Source of the DNA: JBMDXB01 sp048594975 | GTDB lineage: Bacteria; Acidobacteriota; Vicinamibacteria; Vicinamibacterales; 2-12-FULL-66-21 | Direction: 5' to 3' | Assembly (NCBI GenBank): GCA_048594975.1 | Contig: JBMDXQ010000147.1 | Coordinates: forward strand, 1-29,240 | DNA: 29,240 bases | In this document: positions 22,719 to 29,240 of the stretch, one piece after another | Position numbering within the stretch: position 1 is the first letter of the stretch | Layout of the letters: each line of letters opens with the position of its first letter | The notes under the pieces: model-generated | What the model saw: only the letters and a program-made list of their open reading frames with translations | The model's database searches: none | What the model was told of the DNA's origin: nothing | Position numbers and translations under genes: made by a program

Positions 22719-22792
22719 GCTGTTGATCGGTTTCGTCCGTCACCGGGGGAATGATCGACCGCCGTGTGCCGGGGTGCCGGGAGCGATGACGG

Positions 22793-23014
22793 TCATCGGC
22801 GCTTGCGCAACGGCGCCCGGCGTCTCCCCGCGGCCCGTCCCGTTTTCCGGCGTGCGGGTTTTCGGACGGCGCGCCTGGCCTTGCGCTGCACGCGCTCGGG
22901 GAGCTTCGCGCTGCCGGTCTCGCGGTTCCATTCCTCGAACGTCTCCGGCGAGATCTCGCCCTTGACGAGGAGCTCTGCGAACTTGCGCCGCTGCGCCTGG
23001 CTCTTGAACGGCAT
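22793..23014 (-). CDS. Small basic protein (MPFKSxAQRRKF family)
   Basis: A 73-residue protein beginning MPFKSQAQRRKFAELLVKG and containing EEWNRETGSAKLPERV, a pattern found in short uncharacterised bacterial proteins. The C-terminal third is almost all Arg/Lys/Ala (nucleic-acid-binding-like). Function unknown. The start is chosen from the MPFKS signature; a TATCAT element ends 6 nt before the ATG and no Shine-Dalgarno is present. The 217 bp between this start and the methyltransferase stop shows no gene. Confidence 0.75.
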   Translation of the reverse strand: MPFKSQAQRRKFAELLVKGEISPETFEEWNRETGSAKLPERVQRKARRAVRKPARRKTGRAAGRRRAPLRKRR

Positions 23015-23020
23015 CGGCAG

Positions 23021-23026
23021 ATGATA
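23021..23026 (-). promoter_or_regulatory. -10-like TATCAT, leaderless arrangement
   Basis: TATCAT on the minus strand ends exactly 6 nt before the ATG of the 73-aa gene, so transcription would begin at or next to the start codon. No clear -35 is seen. Confidence 0.4.
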
Positions 23027-23231
23027 GCCGCGAATCAGGACGGCGCGGCGATCGATCGCGCGCAGCCACATGCGCCTGATGAGCGGCTGCGGACAGATCG
23101 GGCGCCCAGTACGCGGCAAGGCGCCGTTTCGGCGACACATCTGGACTACTTCCTGCCGGAGCGGCAGTTCCGCGAGATCCACCTCCGCCGCGTCGCGGCG
23201 CCGGCATACAGCGCCACGCTTCCCAACAGCG

Positions 23232-23741
23232 TCACCCCCCGTCCGTCCACGGCCGGAGCCGCGGCGTGAAGCGGCGAACCGCTGCGCGGTAGCGACGGTA
23301 CGAGTCGCCGAAACGGCTTTCGAGAAGAGGTTCCTCGAGCAGCGGGATGTACAGGGCGTTCGCGCCGACGAACAGGCCCGCCCACACCGCGTGCGGCGCC
23401 GACCGGAGACACAGCGTCACGGCAACGAGCATGAAGATGACGCCGGAGATCATCGGGTTGCGCACGTATCGATACGGACCGCGAACCACGAGCCGGCGCG
23501 GCGGATCCCACGGCGCGAGGGTCCCGCGCCCGTCGATGAAGAACTGCCGCAGCGATGCAGCGAACAGCGCCAGTCCGATCGCGCCCGCAACCACGCCGGC
23601 GGCGATCGTCGCCCAGCCGCCCGGATGGCGGGGCCACGAGGGAATCACGCGGAATTCCCGGGCGATCCAGACCGGGACCACGACCACGACCGTCACCGGC
23701 AGGACGAGAATGGCGAAGAGGTGACGCAGGAGGTAGAGCAT
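23232..23741 (-). CDS. Isoprenylcysteine-methyltransferase-like membrane protein
   Basis: A 169-residue integral membrane protein with about four TM segments (LFAILVLPVTVVVVVPVW; ATIAAGVVAGAIGLALFA; SGVIFMLVAVTLCL; AVWAGLFVGANALYI). The C-terminal half has the ICMT/PEMT signature: RGPYRYVRNPMISGV and EEPLLESRFGDSYRRYRAAV, which form the SAM and substrate sites. The bacterial substrates of this family are mostly unknown (lipids or small molecules). The start at 23741 precedes the first TM; a TTATAT/TATATC element lies 6-7 nt upstream and no Shine-Dalgarno is seen. Confidence 0.88.
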   Translation of the reverse strand: MLYLLRHLFAILVLPVTVVVVVPVWIAREFRVIPSWPRHPGGWATIAAGVVAGAIGLALFAASLRQFFIDGRGTLAPWDPPRRLVVRGPYRYVRNPMISGVIFMLVAVTLCLRSAPHAVWAGLFVGANALYIPLLEEPLLESRFGDSYRRYRAAVRRFTPRLRPWTDGG

Positions 23742-23747
23742 CCGCCG

Positions 23748-23754
23748 GATATAA
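23748..23754 (-). promoter_or_regulatory. -10-like TTATATC before the methyltransferase gene
   Basis: GTTATATC on the minus strand ends 6 nt before the ATG at 23741, the same spacing as for the 73-aa gene. It is one of the few AT-rich hexamers in this very GC-rich stretch. Confidence 0.35.
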
Positions 23755-23805
23755 CGCCCACCGCTGCCAGCTTGTGACAGGCGTGCCCCTCCGCGTGACC
23801 GGGCG

Positions 23806-24006
23806 TCACGCGGCATCCTGCGTCGGCCCGTCCGGCGGATCGTCGCCCGCCTGCTCCTCGCTCGGCAGCACGTGTGCGAGCTTCGGCGCGCTCATCTGGC
23901 GCATCAGCTCCTGGATTTCCTCGGGACGCATCGGGATTCCGAGGAGGGCACCGAACTGCAGGAACGCGCAGACGAACACGGAACGCAGGCGCTTGGCGAA
24001 GAACAC
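23806..24006 (-). CDS. 66-residue small protein, possibly conserved
   Basis: Starting at GTG 24006 (GGAG 5 nt upstream), the frame encodes a 66-residue protein: a basic start (MFFAKRLRS), a hydrophobic segment VFVCAFLQFGALLGIP and a charged tail with MRPEEIQELMRQMSAPKLAHVLP and an acidic end (SEEQAGDDPPDG). The order basic-hydrophobic-amphipathic-acidic and the good Shine-Dalgarno argue that it is real although short. Possibly a single-pass membrane peptide. Function unknown. It lies 64 bp upstream of the methyltransferase and may be transcribed with it. Confidence 0.65.
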   Translation of the reverse strand: MFFAKRLRSVFVCAFLQFGALLGIPMRPEEIQELMRQMSAPKLAHVLPSEEQAGDDPPDGPTQDAA

Positions 24007-24073
24007 GACGCCTCCAGTGACGGCACACACCCGTGGGCGGCGAATTGGACGAACTCGTTTGGCTGGGAGAGGG

Positions 24074-24310
24074 TTACGCCGGGCGGGCGGGTGGAGGACC
24101 GCGGAACGCCGGGTGCGAACGATGTGCGACGAGCTGTTCGACCGGTGCGGCGATGACGACGTCAGCGACCAAGACGGGGGCTGGCTGGAACTCCTGCCAG
24201 ACGGGAACCAGGACGGCGAGGAGGTCGTGCGACCCGTTCGCGGAGACAACCACGCCCGCCGCGATGACCGCGACACAGAGAAGCGCGACGAACGGTCGCC
24301 AGCGGCGCAT
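24074..24310 (-). CDS. Small secreted or membrane-anchored hypothetical protein
   Basis: A 78-residue protein with a clear signal or anchor segment (MRRWRPFVALLCVAVIAAGV) followed by a non-repetitive tail without known motifs. A TATACT -10-like element ends 13 nt before the ATG and AGGA lies 3 nt before it. No family recognised. Confidence 0.5.
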   Translation of the reverse strand: MRRWRPFVALLCVAVIAAGVVVSANGSHDLLAVLVPVWQEFQPAPVLVADVVIAAPVEQLVAHRSHPAFRGPPPARPA

Positions 24311-24323
24311 TGTCCTGCCGATC

Positions 24324-24329
24324 AGTATA
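24324..24329 (-). promoter_or_regulatory. -10-like TATACT
   Basis: TATACT on the minus strand matches the -10 consensus at five of six positions, 13 nt before the ATG of the 78-aa gene. No convincing -35. Confidence 0.4.
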
Positions 24330-24417
24330 CGCCTGCGCGGGGCCCGCGCGGATGGCGGGTCCCGCGCGTTGTCCCCTCACCCGTGGTCATCCCGGTCCCG
24401 GGATCGGGCGATCGCCG

Positions 24418-24786
24418 TTATCGCCGTGCCCGCGGCCGAAGGCGATTGATCGCCTTCTTCAACTCGTACTGGCACAGCATCCGTGCGTGATCGCACGGTT
24501 CGCCAGTGTAGTGGCGCTCGAGGGTCGGCAGGGCACGCGGCTCTCGCATCTGTCCGAGCGCCCACACGGCGCGGTTGCGTGACCGCAGCGGGTGATCGTC
24601 CGAGTCGACGTACGCGATGAGCGCCAGCGCGCCGTCGCCCGGATACTCCCGGGCGGCCATTTCCGTAGTGGCGCGGACATCGGACCGAATCCACACGGCA
24701 ATCACGCCGAACCCGGATACCGTCAAGACGACGAGAACCGCGAGAGCCCACAACCAGTTCACGCGGCGAGACGGACCATGAGCCAC
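24418..24786 (-). CDS. Membrane-anchored HEAT-like hypothetical protein
   Basis: The 122-residue product has one N-terminal TM (VNWLWALAVLVVLTVSGFGVIAVWI) and an alpha-helical domain resembling a HEAT/PBS-lyase repeat (LRSRNRAVWALGQMREPRALPTLERHY), with a Cys pair (CDHARMLC) and a basic tail. HEAT-like repeats bind proteins. The start is GTG at 24786, set by AGGAGGAG 5 nt upstream; no ATG nearby fits. A perfect TATAAT lies 55 nt upstream. Function unknown. Confidence 0.75.
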   Translation of the reverse strand: MAHGPSRRVNWLWALAVLVVLTVSGFGVIAVWIRSDVRATTEMAAREYPGDGALALIAYVDSDDHPLRSRNRAVWALGQMREPRALPTLERHYTGEPCDHARMLCQYELKKAINRLRPRARR

Positions 24787-24841
24787 GATGCTCCTCCTCT
24801 CGGAAGTGCGCGCGTGCAGCGTGTGCTGAAGGGAGAGCCGG

Positions 24842-24847
24842 ATTATA
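24842..24847 (-). promoter_or_regulatory. Consensus -10 TATAAT of the HEAT-like gene
   Basis: A perfect TATAAT on the minus strand sits in the gap between the SnoaL gene and the HEAT-like gene. Transcription start would fall near 24835, giving a leader of about 50 nt that ends in a strong Shine-Dalgarno. The -35 is poor. Confidence 0.5.
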
Positions 24848-24880
24848 CGTCCGATCCGCGGCGCACGGCTGCTCCGGTCA

Positions 24881-25342
24881 TCACTTCCCGGCCGGTATGC
24901 TGGTGTTCCAGATGTCGCGGTGGATCTTCCACGCGTTCCCTTCACGCTTCCAGATGACGATGTACTTCCCGCGATCGATCTCCTTGCCGTCTGCACCGAG
25001 CATCGCGTAGGCGCCGACCTCGTGCGCGATCCCCGGCCCGTACTGGTCGGCCTCCGTGACCGTCAGCGTGATGGACTTCGCGCCCATGTCCATCGCGCCC
25101 TTCCACAGCTTCTGAATCGCCTCCACACCGGTCACGACCTCGCTGTTCGGAGGAAAGACCTGCCCGTCGGACGAGTACATCTTCGCGATCGCGGCGGTAT
25201 CGCCCTTCGCGAACGCCGCGACGAACGCCTGGTTCGCCTTTTCGAGTTGCGCCTTGATGTCCGCACCGGGCTGCGCCGCCGCGAGCGCAGACAACGAAAC
25301 TGCTGCAGCCAGCCCCACCACGGTCCAGCGGATGTGCCGCAT
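24881..25342 (-). CDS. Secreted SnoaL-like/DUF4440 (SgcJ/EcaC-type) protein
   Basis: The 153-residue protein has a signal peptide (MRHIRWTVVGLAAAVSLSALAAA, cleavage before QPG) and a NTF2/SnoaL-like cone fold: KANQAFVAAFAKGDTAAIAKMYSSDGQVFPPNSEVVTG, then IQKLWKG and a C-terminal YIVIWKREGNAWKIHRDIWN. Members are often called ketosteroid-isomerase-like but many have no proven activity. The start at 25342 is set by GGAGG 5 nt upstream. Substrate, if any, unknown. Confidence 0.9.
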   Translation of the reverse strand: MRHIRWTVVGLAAAVSLSALAAAQPGADIKAQLEKANQAFVAAFAKGDTAAIAKMYSSDGQVFPPNSEVVTGVEAIQKLWKGAMDMGAKSITLTVTEADQYGPGIAHEVGAYAMLGADGKEIDRGKYIVIWKREGNAWKIHRDIWNTSIPAGK

Positions 25343-25422
25343 CACGTCCTCCATGTGAGCGTGTACGATGCCTGCGCTCCGGCGCGCGGTCAAGGGGGCG
25401 CGGGCAGCGAGAGGGCTGGACG

Positions 25423-26166
25423 TCAGCGGTCGACGTCGATCGCCGCGCCGGTCGGCCGTTGCCGCCGTCCGGTGGCCAGCGCAAGGATGACGCGTGCGAC
25501 GTTCCCGGGCGGGATCAACGTCTCTCCGTGGGCGAGGCCGCCGAGGTGTCCCATCGGCGTGTCGACGCGGCCGGGACAGACCGCCCAGACCGAGATACTC
25601 GTGCCGCGCAGTTCGTCGGCGAGCGCCTCGGTGAGGCCGATGACACCGTACTTCGTGGCGCAGTACGCCACGTAGTCGGCGGCGCCTTCCTTGCCCAGCA
25701 CCGACGAGACGTTCACAATCGCGCGCCGGCTGCGGCGGGTACCGGCGCGCGAGGCGAGCATCACACGCAGCGCCGCCCGCGTCACCAGGAGCGGCCCGAG
25801 CAGGTTCACGCGGACCGTTTCCTCGACGTCACGCGGGGCCTGGCGTCGCAGCGGTCCTATGGAGAGCACGCCGGCGTTGTTGACGACGCAGTCGAGCCGG
25901 CGGAAACGCGAGACGGCAGCCCGGATCGCCCGGTCGGCGCCCGCCCGGGTCCCCACGTCGGCGCGCACGAACAGCGCCGACGCGCCGCGTCGTCGCAACT
26001 CGCGCTCGGCGCGCCTGCCGCGCCTCGTCACCCGGTCGGCGACGACCACGGCGTAGCCTGCCGCGGCAAACGCCTCCGCGGCGGCCCAGCCAATGCCGCG
26101 GCCGCCGCCGGTGATGAGCGCTACCGGCCCAGGGCGTGCGACGGGTCGCTGCGGGCGGCGTGCCAT
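25423..26166 (-). CDS. Short-chain dehydrogenase/reductase
   Basis: A 247-residue classical SDR. Cofactor motif TGGGRGIG (19-26), NNAG (96-99), catalytic Asn121, Ser155 (NVSSVLG) and the YxxxK pair Y168/K172 (YCATK) are all present. CPGRVDTPM is the usual post-active-site segment. The residue after beta-2 is Asp (VVADRVTRRG), with Arg nearby, so NAD versus NADP preference is unclear. It likely oxidises or reduces an alcohol/ketone in the cytoplasm; substrate unknown. The Arg-rich N-terminus precedes the Rossmann fold; the ATG at 26166 has a weak AGG upstream. Confidence 0.92.
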   Translation of the reverse strand: MARRPQRPVARPGPVALITGGGRGIGWAAAEAFAAAGYAVVVADRVTRRGRRAERELRRRGASALFVRADVGTRAGADRAIRAAVSRFRRLDCVVNNAGVLSIGPLRRQAPRDVEETVRVNLLGPLLVTRAALRVMLASRAGTRRSRRAIVNVSSVLGKEGAADYVAYCATKYGVIGLTEALADELRGTSISVWAVCPGRVDTPMGHLGGLAHGETLIPPGNVARVILALATGRRQRPTGAAIDVDR

Positions 26167-26209
26167 CCTGTCGTACTGGCGTCAGTGCGCCCCGACCGAA
26201 TCAGATGTG

Positions 26210-26422
26210 CTACCGGTGGTGCAGGTCGGCAGGCCGGTGCGTGCGGTCGGCGTGCGCGAAGTAGAGGCTGGCGGCAACCGGAATCAGCACGACCGCCACG
26301 AGGCCACCGACGGCAATCTCGCGCCACAGGACCCACGCATCGGGCCTCAGCACCAGAACGCCGAACAGGATGGCAACCGCGAGTTCAGCGGCGATCAGCC
26401 ACCGGAGCGTGACCGCGTCCAT
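26210..26422 (-). CDS. Small two-TM membrane protein
   Basis: A 70-residue protein with two TM segments (LIAAELAVAILFGVLVL; IAVGGLVAVVLIPVAASLYF) and a short His-rich tail (HADRTHRPADLHHR). The start at 26422 is supported by GGGAGGG 5 nt upstream and a TATCAT -10-like element 39 nt upstream. It lies 43 bp before the SDR gene on the same strand. Function unknown. Confidence 0.75.
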   Translation of the reverse strand: MDAVTLRWLIAAELAVAILFGVLVLRPDAWVLWREIAVGGLVAVVLIPVAASLYFAHADRTHRPADLHHR

Positions 26423-26461
26423 GGGGCCCTCCCGCGAGAAGCCCCCTCCTTCGACCACCGC

Positions 26462-26467
26462 ATGATA
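26462..26467 (-). promoter_or_regulatory. -10-like TATCAT before the two-TM gene
   Basis: TGTATCAT on the minus strand predicts transcription near 26455 and a leader of about 33 nt with a good Shine-Dalgarno, in contrast to the leaderless-type genes carrying the same hexamer. Confidence 0.4.
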
Positions 26468-26526
26468 CACCCGGGACCGGCCGCGATGGCAGGTGGAACC
26501 CTGGCCGCCGACGCTACCCGGACTCG

Positions 26527-27903
26527 TCAATCCGCGTCGAGGGCGCCCAGCACGTCCCGCACGAACGCGCAGTGGTCCCACGCGTCCGGGTATCGCGTCC
26601 GGCCGAGCCGCACGATCACCAGGTCGCGCGAGGGCACGACCGTCACGAGCTGCGCCTCGTGGCCGGCGGCGTGGAATGCGTCGCCGGGCAGGGGCGTGCC
26701 GCTCGCGCAGTACTCGACCGGAACCCGCGCCCAGAAGAGCGCGCCGTATCGCTTCGCGTCGTCTGCGGGCGCCAGGGAGCGGCTGTAGCCAACCCAGCCT
26801 TCCGGGAGGATCCGCTCGCCGCGCCACACCCCGTCCTGCAGGTACAGGATGCCGAGCCGCGCCCAGTCGCGGGTGGAGGCGTACATGTTCGACGAACCGA
26901 CGAACGTGCCCGCGGCGTCGGTTTCGAGGACCGCACCGTCCATGCCCAGCCGATCGAAGAGGGCGCGCCTGGGAAACGCGAGGTACTCGGCGTCGCTGCC
27001 GAGCGCGTTCCGGATGATGCGGGAGATGATGTTGCTCGTGCCGCTCGAATAGCTCCAGAGGCTGCCGGGCGCCGCGAGGAGCGGCTGGTTGACCGCGAAC
27101 CCGGAGGCGTCGCCGGGTACGAACAGCATGTGCAACAGGCCGGAATGCGGGTCGGCCGGGTCTTCCTCGAAGCGCAGCCCGCTGCTCATCCGAAGGAGCT
27201 GATCGAGCGTGATCGCGCGGCGCGGGTCGCCGGCTGCCTTCCACTCGGGGACGGGCACGGGCCGGTCGAGCGCCAGCACGCCGCGGCCGACGAGAATGCC
27301 GGTGAGCGCGTTCAAGGCGCTCTTCGTCATCGACCAGCCGATCATCGGCGTGTCCGATCCGATGCCGGGGGCATACCGCTCCGCGATGACGCGGCCCTCC
27401 CGAACCACGAGGACCGCCTGCGTGCGACGGCGTCGGCCGGGGTCGGGCTCCGAGAAGGCGCGATCGACGACGACATCGAGTGCGCCGGGACGGGCGCGCG
27501 ACGCGATCGCCGGACTGTCGAAGATGTCGCGGGTCGCGGCCGCCCGTCCGGCGGTGACGATCATGGCGGGCAGCGTGACGCCGTCCGGCAGGGAGGTGCA
27601 CCCGAGGCCGTCGCGGTATGCCGCGCGGCTTCGGAACAGCCCCACCGCGCTTGCCGACACGGCCCGCGCGTCGCGATCGACTCTCGTGCGGACCAACTTG
27701 AGGAGGGCGAGATCGTCGATTTCGGCCTCGGCGATCACGGCGCCGGAGTCGCGCTTCGCGACGAACACGCCCGAGCAAACGACCTTGGCTTTGTACGCCA
27801 CCCCGATATGGAGGGTCGCGGCCGTCTGCCAGGCCTGGTAAGCGATCGCGATCAGCAGCACGGCGGCAACCGCCGCGAACAGCCGCCGTGTGGTGAGTCT
27901 CAT
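26527..27903 (-). CDS. Serine beta-lactamase-like hydrolase (class C/NylB-type)
   Basis: A 458-residue protein with an N-terminal TM or signal (LFAAVAAVLLIAIAYQAW) and a beta-lactamase-fold domain from about 160. The nucleophile motif SxxK is S191-M-T-K194 (GWSMTKSALN); the second motif is Y285-S-S (WSYSSGTSN), as in esterase and 6-aminohexanoate-dimer-hydrolase relatives rather than YxN lactamases; the third box reads HAAGHEAQ near the C-terminus. Probably a periplasmic esterase or amidase, or a peptidoglycan-acting enzyme; antibiotic hydrolysis is not indicated. The ~130 residues before the domain are unusual and match no family I recognise. No Shine-Dalgarno; a TGCTACCAT element ends 12 nt before the ATG. 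Confidence 0.88.
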   Translation of the reverse strand: MRLTTRRLFAAVAAVLLIAIAYQAWQTAATLHIGVAYKAKVVCSGVFVAKRDSGAVIAEAEIDDLALLKLVRTRVDRDARAVSASAVGLFRSRAAYRDGLGCTSLPDGVTLPAMIVTAGRAAATRDIFDSPAIASRARPGALDVVVDRAFSEPDPGRRRRTQAVLVVREGRVIAERYAPGIGSDTPMIGWSMTKSALNALTGILVGRGVLALDRPVPVPEWKAAGDPRRAITLDQLLRMSSGLRFEEDPADPHSGLLHMLFVPGDASGFAVNQPLLAAPGSLWSYSSGTSNIISRIIRNALGSDAEYLAFPRRALFDRLGMDGAVLETDAAGTFVGSSNMYASTRDWARLGILYLQDGVWRGERILPEGWVGYSRSLAPADDAKRYGALFWARVPVEYCASGTPLPGDAFHAAGHEAQLVTVVPSRDLVIVRLGRTRYPDAWDHCAFVRDVLGALDAD

Positions 27904-27915
27904 CGCGGGCGGCAG

Positions 27916-27924
27916 ATGGTAGCA
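27916..27924 (-). promoter_or_regulatory. Extended -10-like element of the serine hydrolase gene
   Basis: TGC-TACCAT on the minus strand ends 12 nt before the ATG. It shares the TGC-TA-N3-T pattern with the amidase and ThDP-enzyme promoters. No convincing -35. Confidence 0.35.
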
Positions 27925-28009
27925 CGCGAGTCCCGGCGCTGCCGGAGTGCGCCGGGTGGGATGGGCACGTGACCGGGGACCCGGGATCCAGCCAGCGAAC
28001 TGACGGCGA

Positions 28010-29240
28010 CTACGGGTTCGTCGTCTTCGACGGACCCGCCTTGCCGACGATCCCTTTGCCTTCCTCGACGAGGAGGAACTGGTTGGCCGGGGTGTTGCCG
28101 ATGCGGTCCTTCTGGCCGCTCGGCCACTCGATCTCGATTGCCGACACCGTCGTGTCCCTGCCCAGGCCGAAGGTGAGTGCCAGGTCGCTCTGCGAGCAGT
28201 AGCTGGAGCCGCTGCGCACCATGTTCCACTGCGTCCCGCCGGCGCTCTCCACGCGCACGACCGCGCCGATGCCGTCGCGGTTGGATTTCACGCCGCGGGT
28301 GCGGATGCAGATGAAGTTGTTCCGGTTGCCGCCGTCGTTGCGATAGAGGTAGGCCGGGCCGTGGTTCTCGGTGAGCAGCACGTCGAGGTCGCCGTCGCGA
28401 TCGTAGTCGCCGTAGGCGGCGCCGCGCGCGACGATCGGGCGGCTGAACCGCGCCCCGACCGCGCGGCTCGCGTTCTCGAACCTGCGCTGCCCGAGGTTGC
28501 GGAACAGCAGCGGCGACTGCTTGAACGTCACCTTCGGCTGGACGCGCTCGATCTCCTCCTCGATGTGGCCGTTGGCCGAGAGCAGGTCGAGGAAGCCGTC
28601 GAGATCGTAATCGAAGAAGAAGACGCCGAACGCGAGCGAGAGCAGGCTGGCCCGGCCGATGGTGGAACGCGGCGCCTCGTCGACGAACAGGCTCCTGCCC
28701 TCGTTGTGGTAGAGCGCCAGCATCTGGTTCGAGAAGTTGCCGACGATGAGGTGCGGGCGGCCCGACCGGTCGTAATCGCCGGCGTCGACGCCCATCGCGC
28801 CGCGCGCCACGCCGTCCTCGCTGAAGGCGACGCCGGCCGGCATCCCCTCCTCCTTGAACGTGCCGTTCCGGTTGTTGCGATACAGGAAGTTCGGCCCGCC
28901 GTAGTTCGAGGCGTACAGGTCCGGATACCGATCGTTATCGTAGTCGACGGCGGCCACGCCCTTCGTGTAGGCGGTCCCGTCGACACCGGCTGCCGGCGCG
29001 ATGTCCTCGAACGTGCCGTCGCGCCTGTTACGAAAGAGCTGCGCGGGTTCGCTCTCGTTACCGACGAACAGATCCAGGAACCCGTCGTTGTCGATGTCGG
29101 CCCAGGCCGCCGTCTGGGTCGGCGTGGGTTTGCCGAGGCCGCTGGCGATGGTGACGTCGGTAAACGTACCGTCACAGTTGTTCCGCAACAGCGACTTGCG
29201 TTGTGGAAGCTCCTCCCAGCCGCCTCTGACGACGAGGATG
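28010..29240 (-). CDS. CRTAC1/UnbV-type FG-GAP repeat protein (partial)
   Basis: The frame is open to the window edge, so the N-terminus is missing; about 410 residues are present. FG-GAP/VCBS repeats carry DxDxDGxxD loops (DIDNDGFLD, DYDNDRYPD, DYDLDGFLD, DYDRDGDLD) with intervening LFRN-type strands, followed by an ASPIC/UnbV domain at the C-terminus (GIGAVVRVESAGGTQWNMV, SGSSYCSQSDLALTFGLG, IEIEWPSGQKD). Reading continues upstream of the first possible start (TTG 29188) as ...LVVRGGWEELPQRKSLLRNN, the expected family sequence, confirming truncation by the window rather than a short gene. These proteins are exported and abundant in Acidobacteriota; a ligand is not known. It ends 106 bp before the hydrolase start, in a gap with GGGACC/GGGATCC repeat fragments. 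Confidence 0.9.
   Translation of the reverse strand, partial: ILVVRGGWEELPQRKSLLRNNCDGTFTDVTIASGLGKPTPTQTAAWADIDNDGFLDLFVGNESEPAQLFRNRRDGTFEDIAPAAGVDGTAYTKGVAAVDYDNDRYPDLYASNYGGPNFLYRNNRNGTFKEEGMPAGVAFSEDGVARGAMGVDAGDYDRSGRPHLIVGNFSNQMLALYHNEGRSLFVDEAPRSTIGRASLLSLAFGVFFFDYDLDGFLDLLSANGHIEEEIERVQPKVTFKQSPLLFRNLGQRRFENASRAVGARFSRPIVARGAAYGDYDRDGDLDVLLTENHGPAYLYRNDGGNRNNFICIRTRGVKSNRDGIGAVVRVESAGGTQWNMVRSGSSYCSQSDLALTFGLGRDTTVSAIEIEWPSGQKDRIGNTPANQFLLVEEGKGIVGKAGPSKTTNP

Noticed and set aside
23015..23231. Additional small gene upstream of the 73-aa gene
   Set aside because: Open frames here lack a Shine-Dalgarno and are low-complexity or antisense extensions of neighbours.
24324..24360. Full sigma-70 promoter for the 78-aa gene
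   Set aside because: The TATACT -10 is good but no -35 is recognisable, so only the -10 element is reported.

Overview
The window is about 29 kb of very GC-rich bacterial DNA with densely packed genes on both strands. It most resembles a member of the Acidobacteriota, possibly a Vicinamibacteria-like lineage. The clues are a short von Willebrand A protein of the acidobacterial 'VWFA-related' type behind a TPR lipoprotein/secreted protein, CRTAC1/UnbV and FG-GAP propeller proteins, an addAB pair, and intergenic 7/14-bp tandem repeats. The assignment is inferred from gene content; there is no rRNA or other marker gene here. No tRNA, rRNA, CRISPR array, insertion sequence or integrase was found.

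Layout. 1-2.7 kb (minus strand): a ThDP-dependent acetolactate-synthase-like enzyme followed by a Crp/Fnr regulator. 2.7-3.0 kb: non-coding DNA with a ten-unit 14-bp tandem array and a second 14/7-bp repeat cluster. 3.0-8.8 kb (plus): an RND efflux operon, with a lipoprotein adaptor followed by one 1541-residue frame that joins a complete RND inner-membrane pump to a complete TolC-type outer-membrane channel through an internal signal-peptide-like segment. 8.84-8.91 kb: the same 14-bp repeat again in inverted orientation. 8.9-12.1 kb (plus): a TPR protein, a VWFA protein (overlapping ends) and a trypsin-like protease with a PDZ domain. 12.1-19.1 kb (minus): addB then addA, the double-strand-break helicase-nuclease. 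19.26-19.95 kb (minus): a 7Fe-type ferredoxin and a small molybdate-binding Mop protein, divergent from an amidase (plus) that is followed by a seven-repeat FG-GAP protein. 22.8-29.2 kb (minus): small and accessory genes, namely a 73-aa basic protein, an isoprenylcysteine-methyltransferase-like membrane enzyme, a 66-aa conserved-looking protein, a 78-aa secreted protein, a 122-aa membrane-anchored HEAT-like protein, a SnoaL/DUF4440 protein, a short-chain dehydrogenase, a 70-aa two-TM protein, a serine beta-lactamase-like hydrolase, and a CRTAC1/UnbV protein cut off by the window end.

How the genes fit together. The adaptor and pump-channel fusion would together supply all three parts of a tripartite efflux system from only two genes. 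AddA and AddB carry the helicase, the two nuclease sites and the Fe-S cysteines expected of a working AddAB. Translation starts fall into two classes: genes with a strong Shine-Dalgarno (addB, ferredoxin, mop, FG-GAP, the SnoaL gene, several small genes), and genes with no Shine-Dalgarno but a TANNNT -10-like element only 6-13 nt before the start codon, which suggests leaderless or nearly leaderless mRNAs. The most unusual items are the RND-TolC fusion, the inverted 14-bp arrays on both sides of that operon, and an Asn-to-Asp change in the metal-binding motif of the ThDP enzyme.
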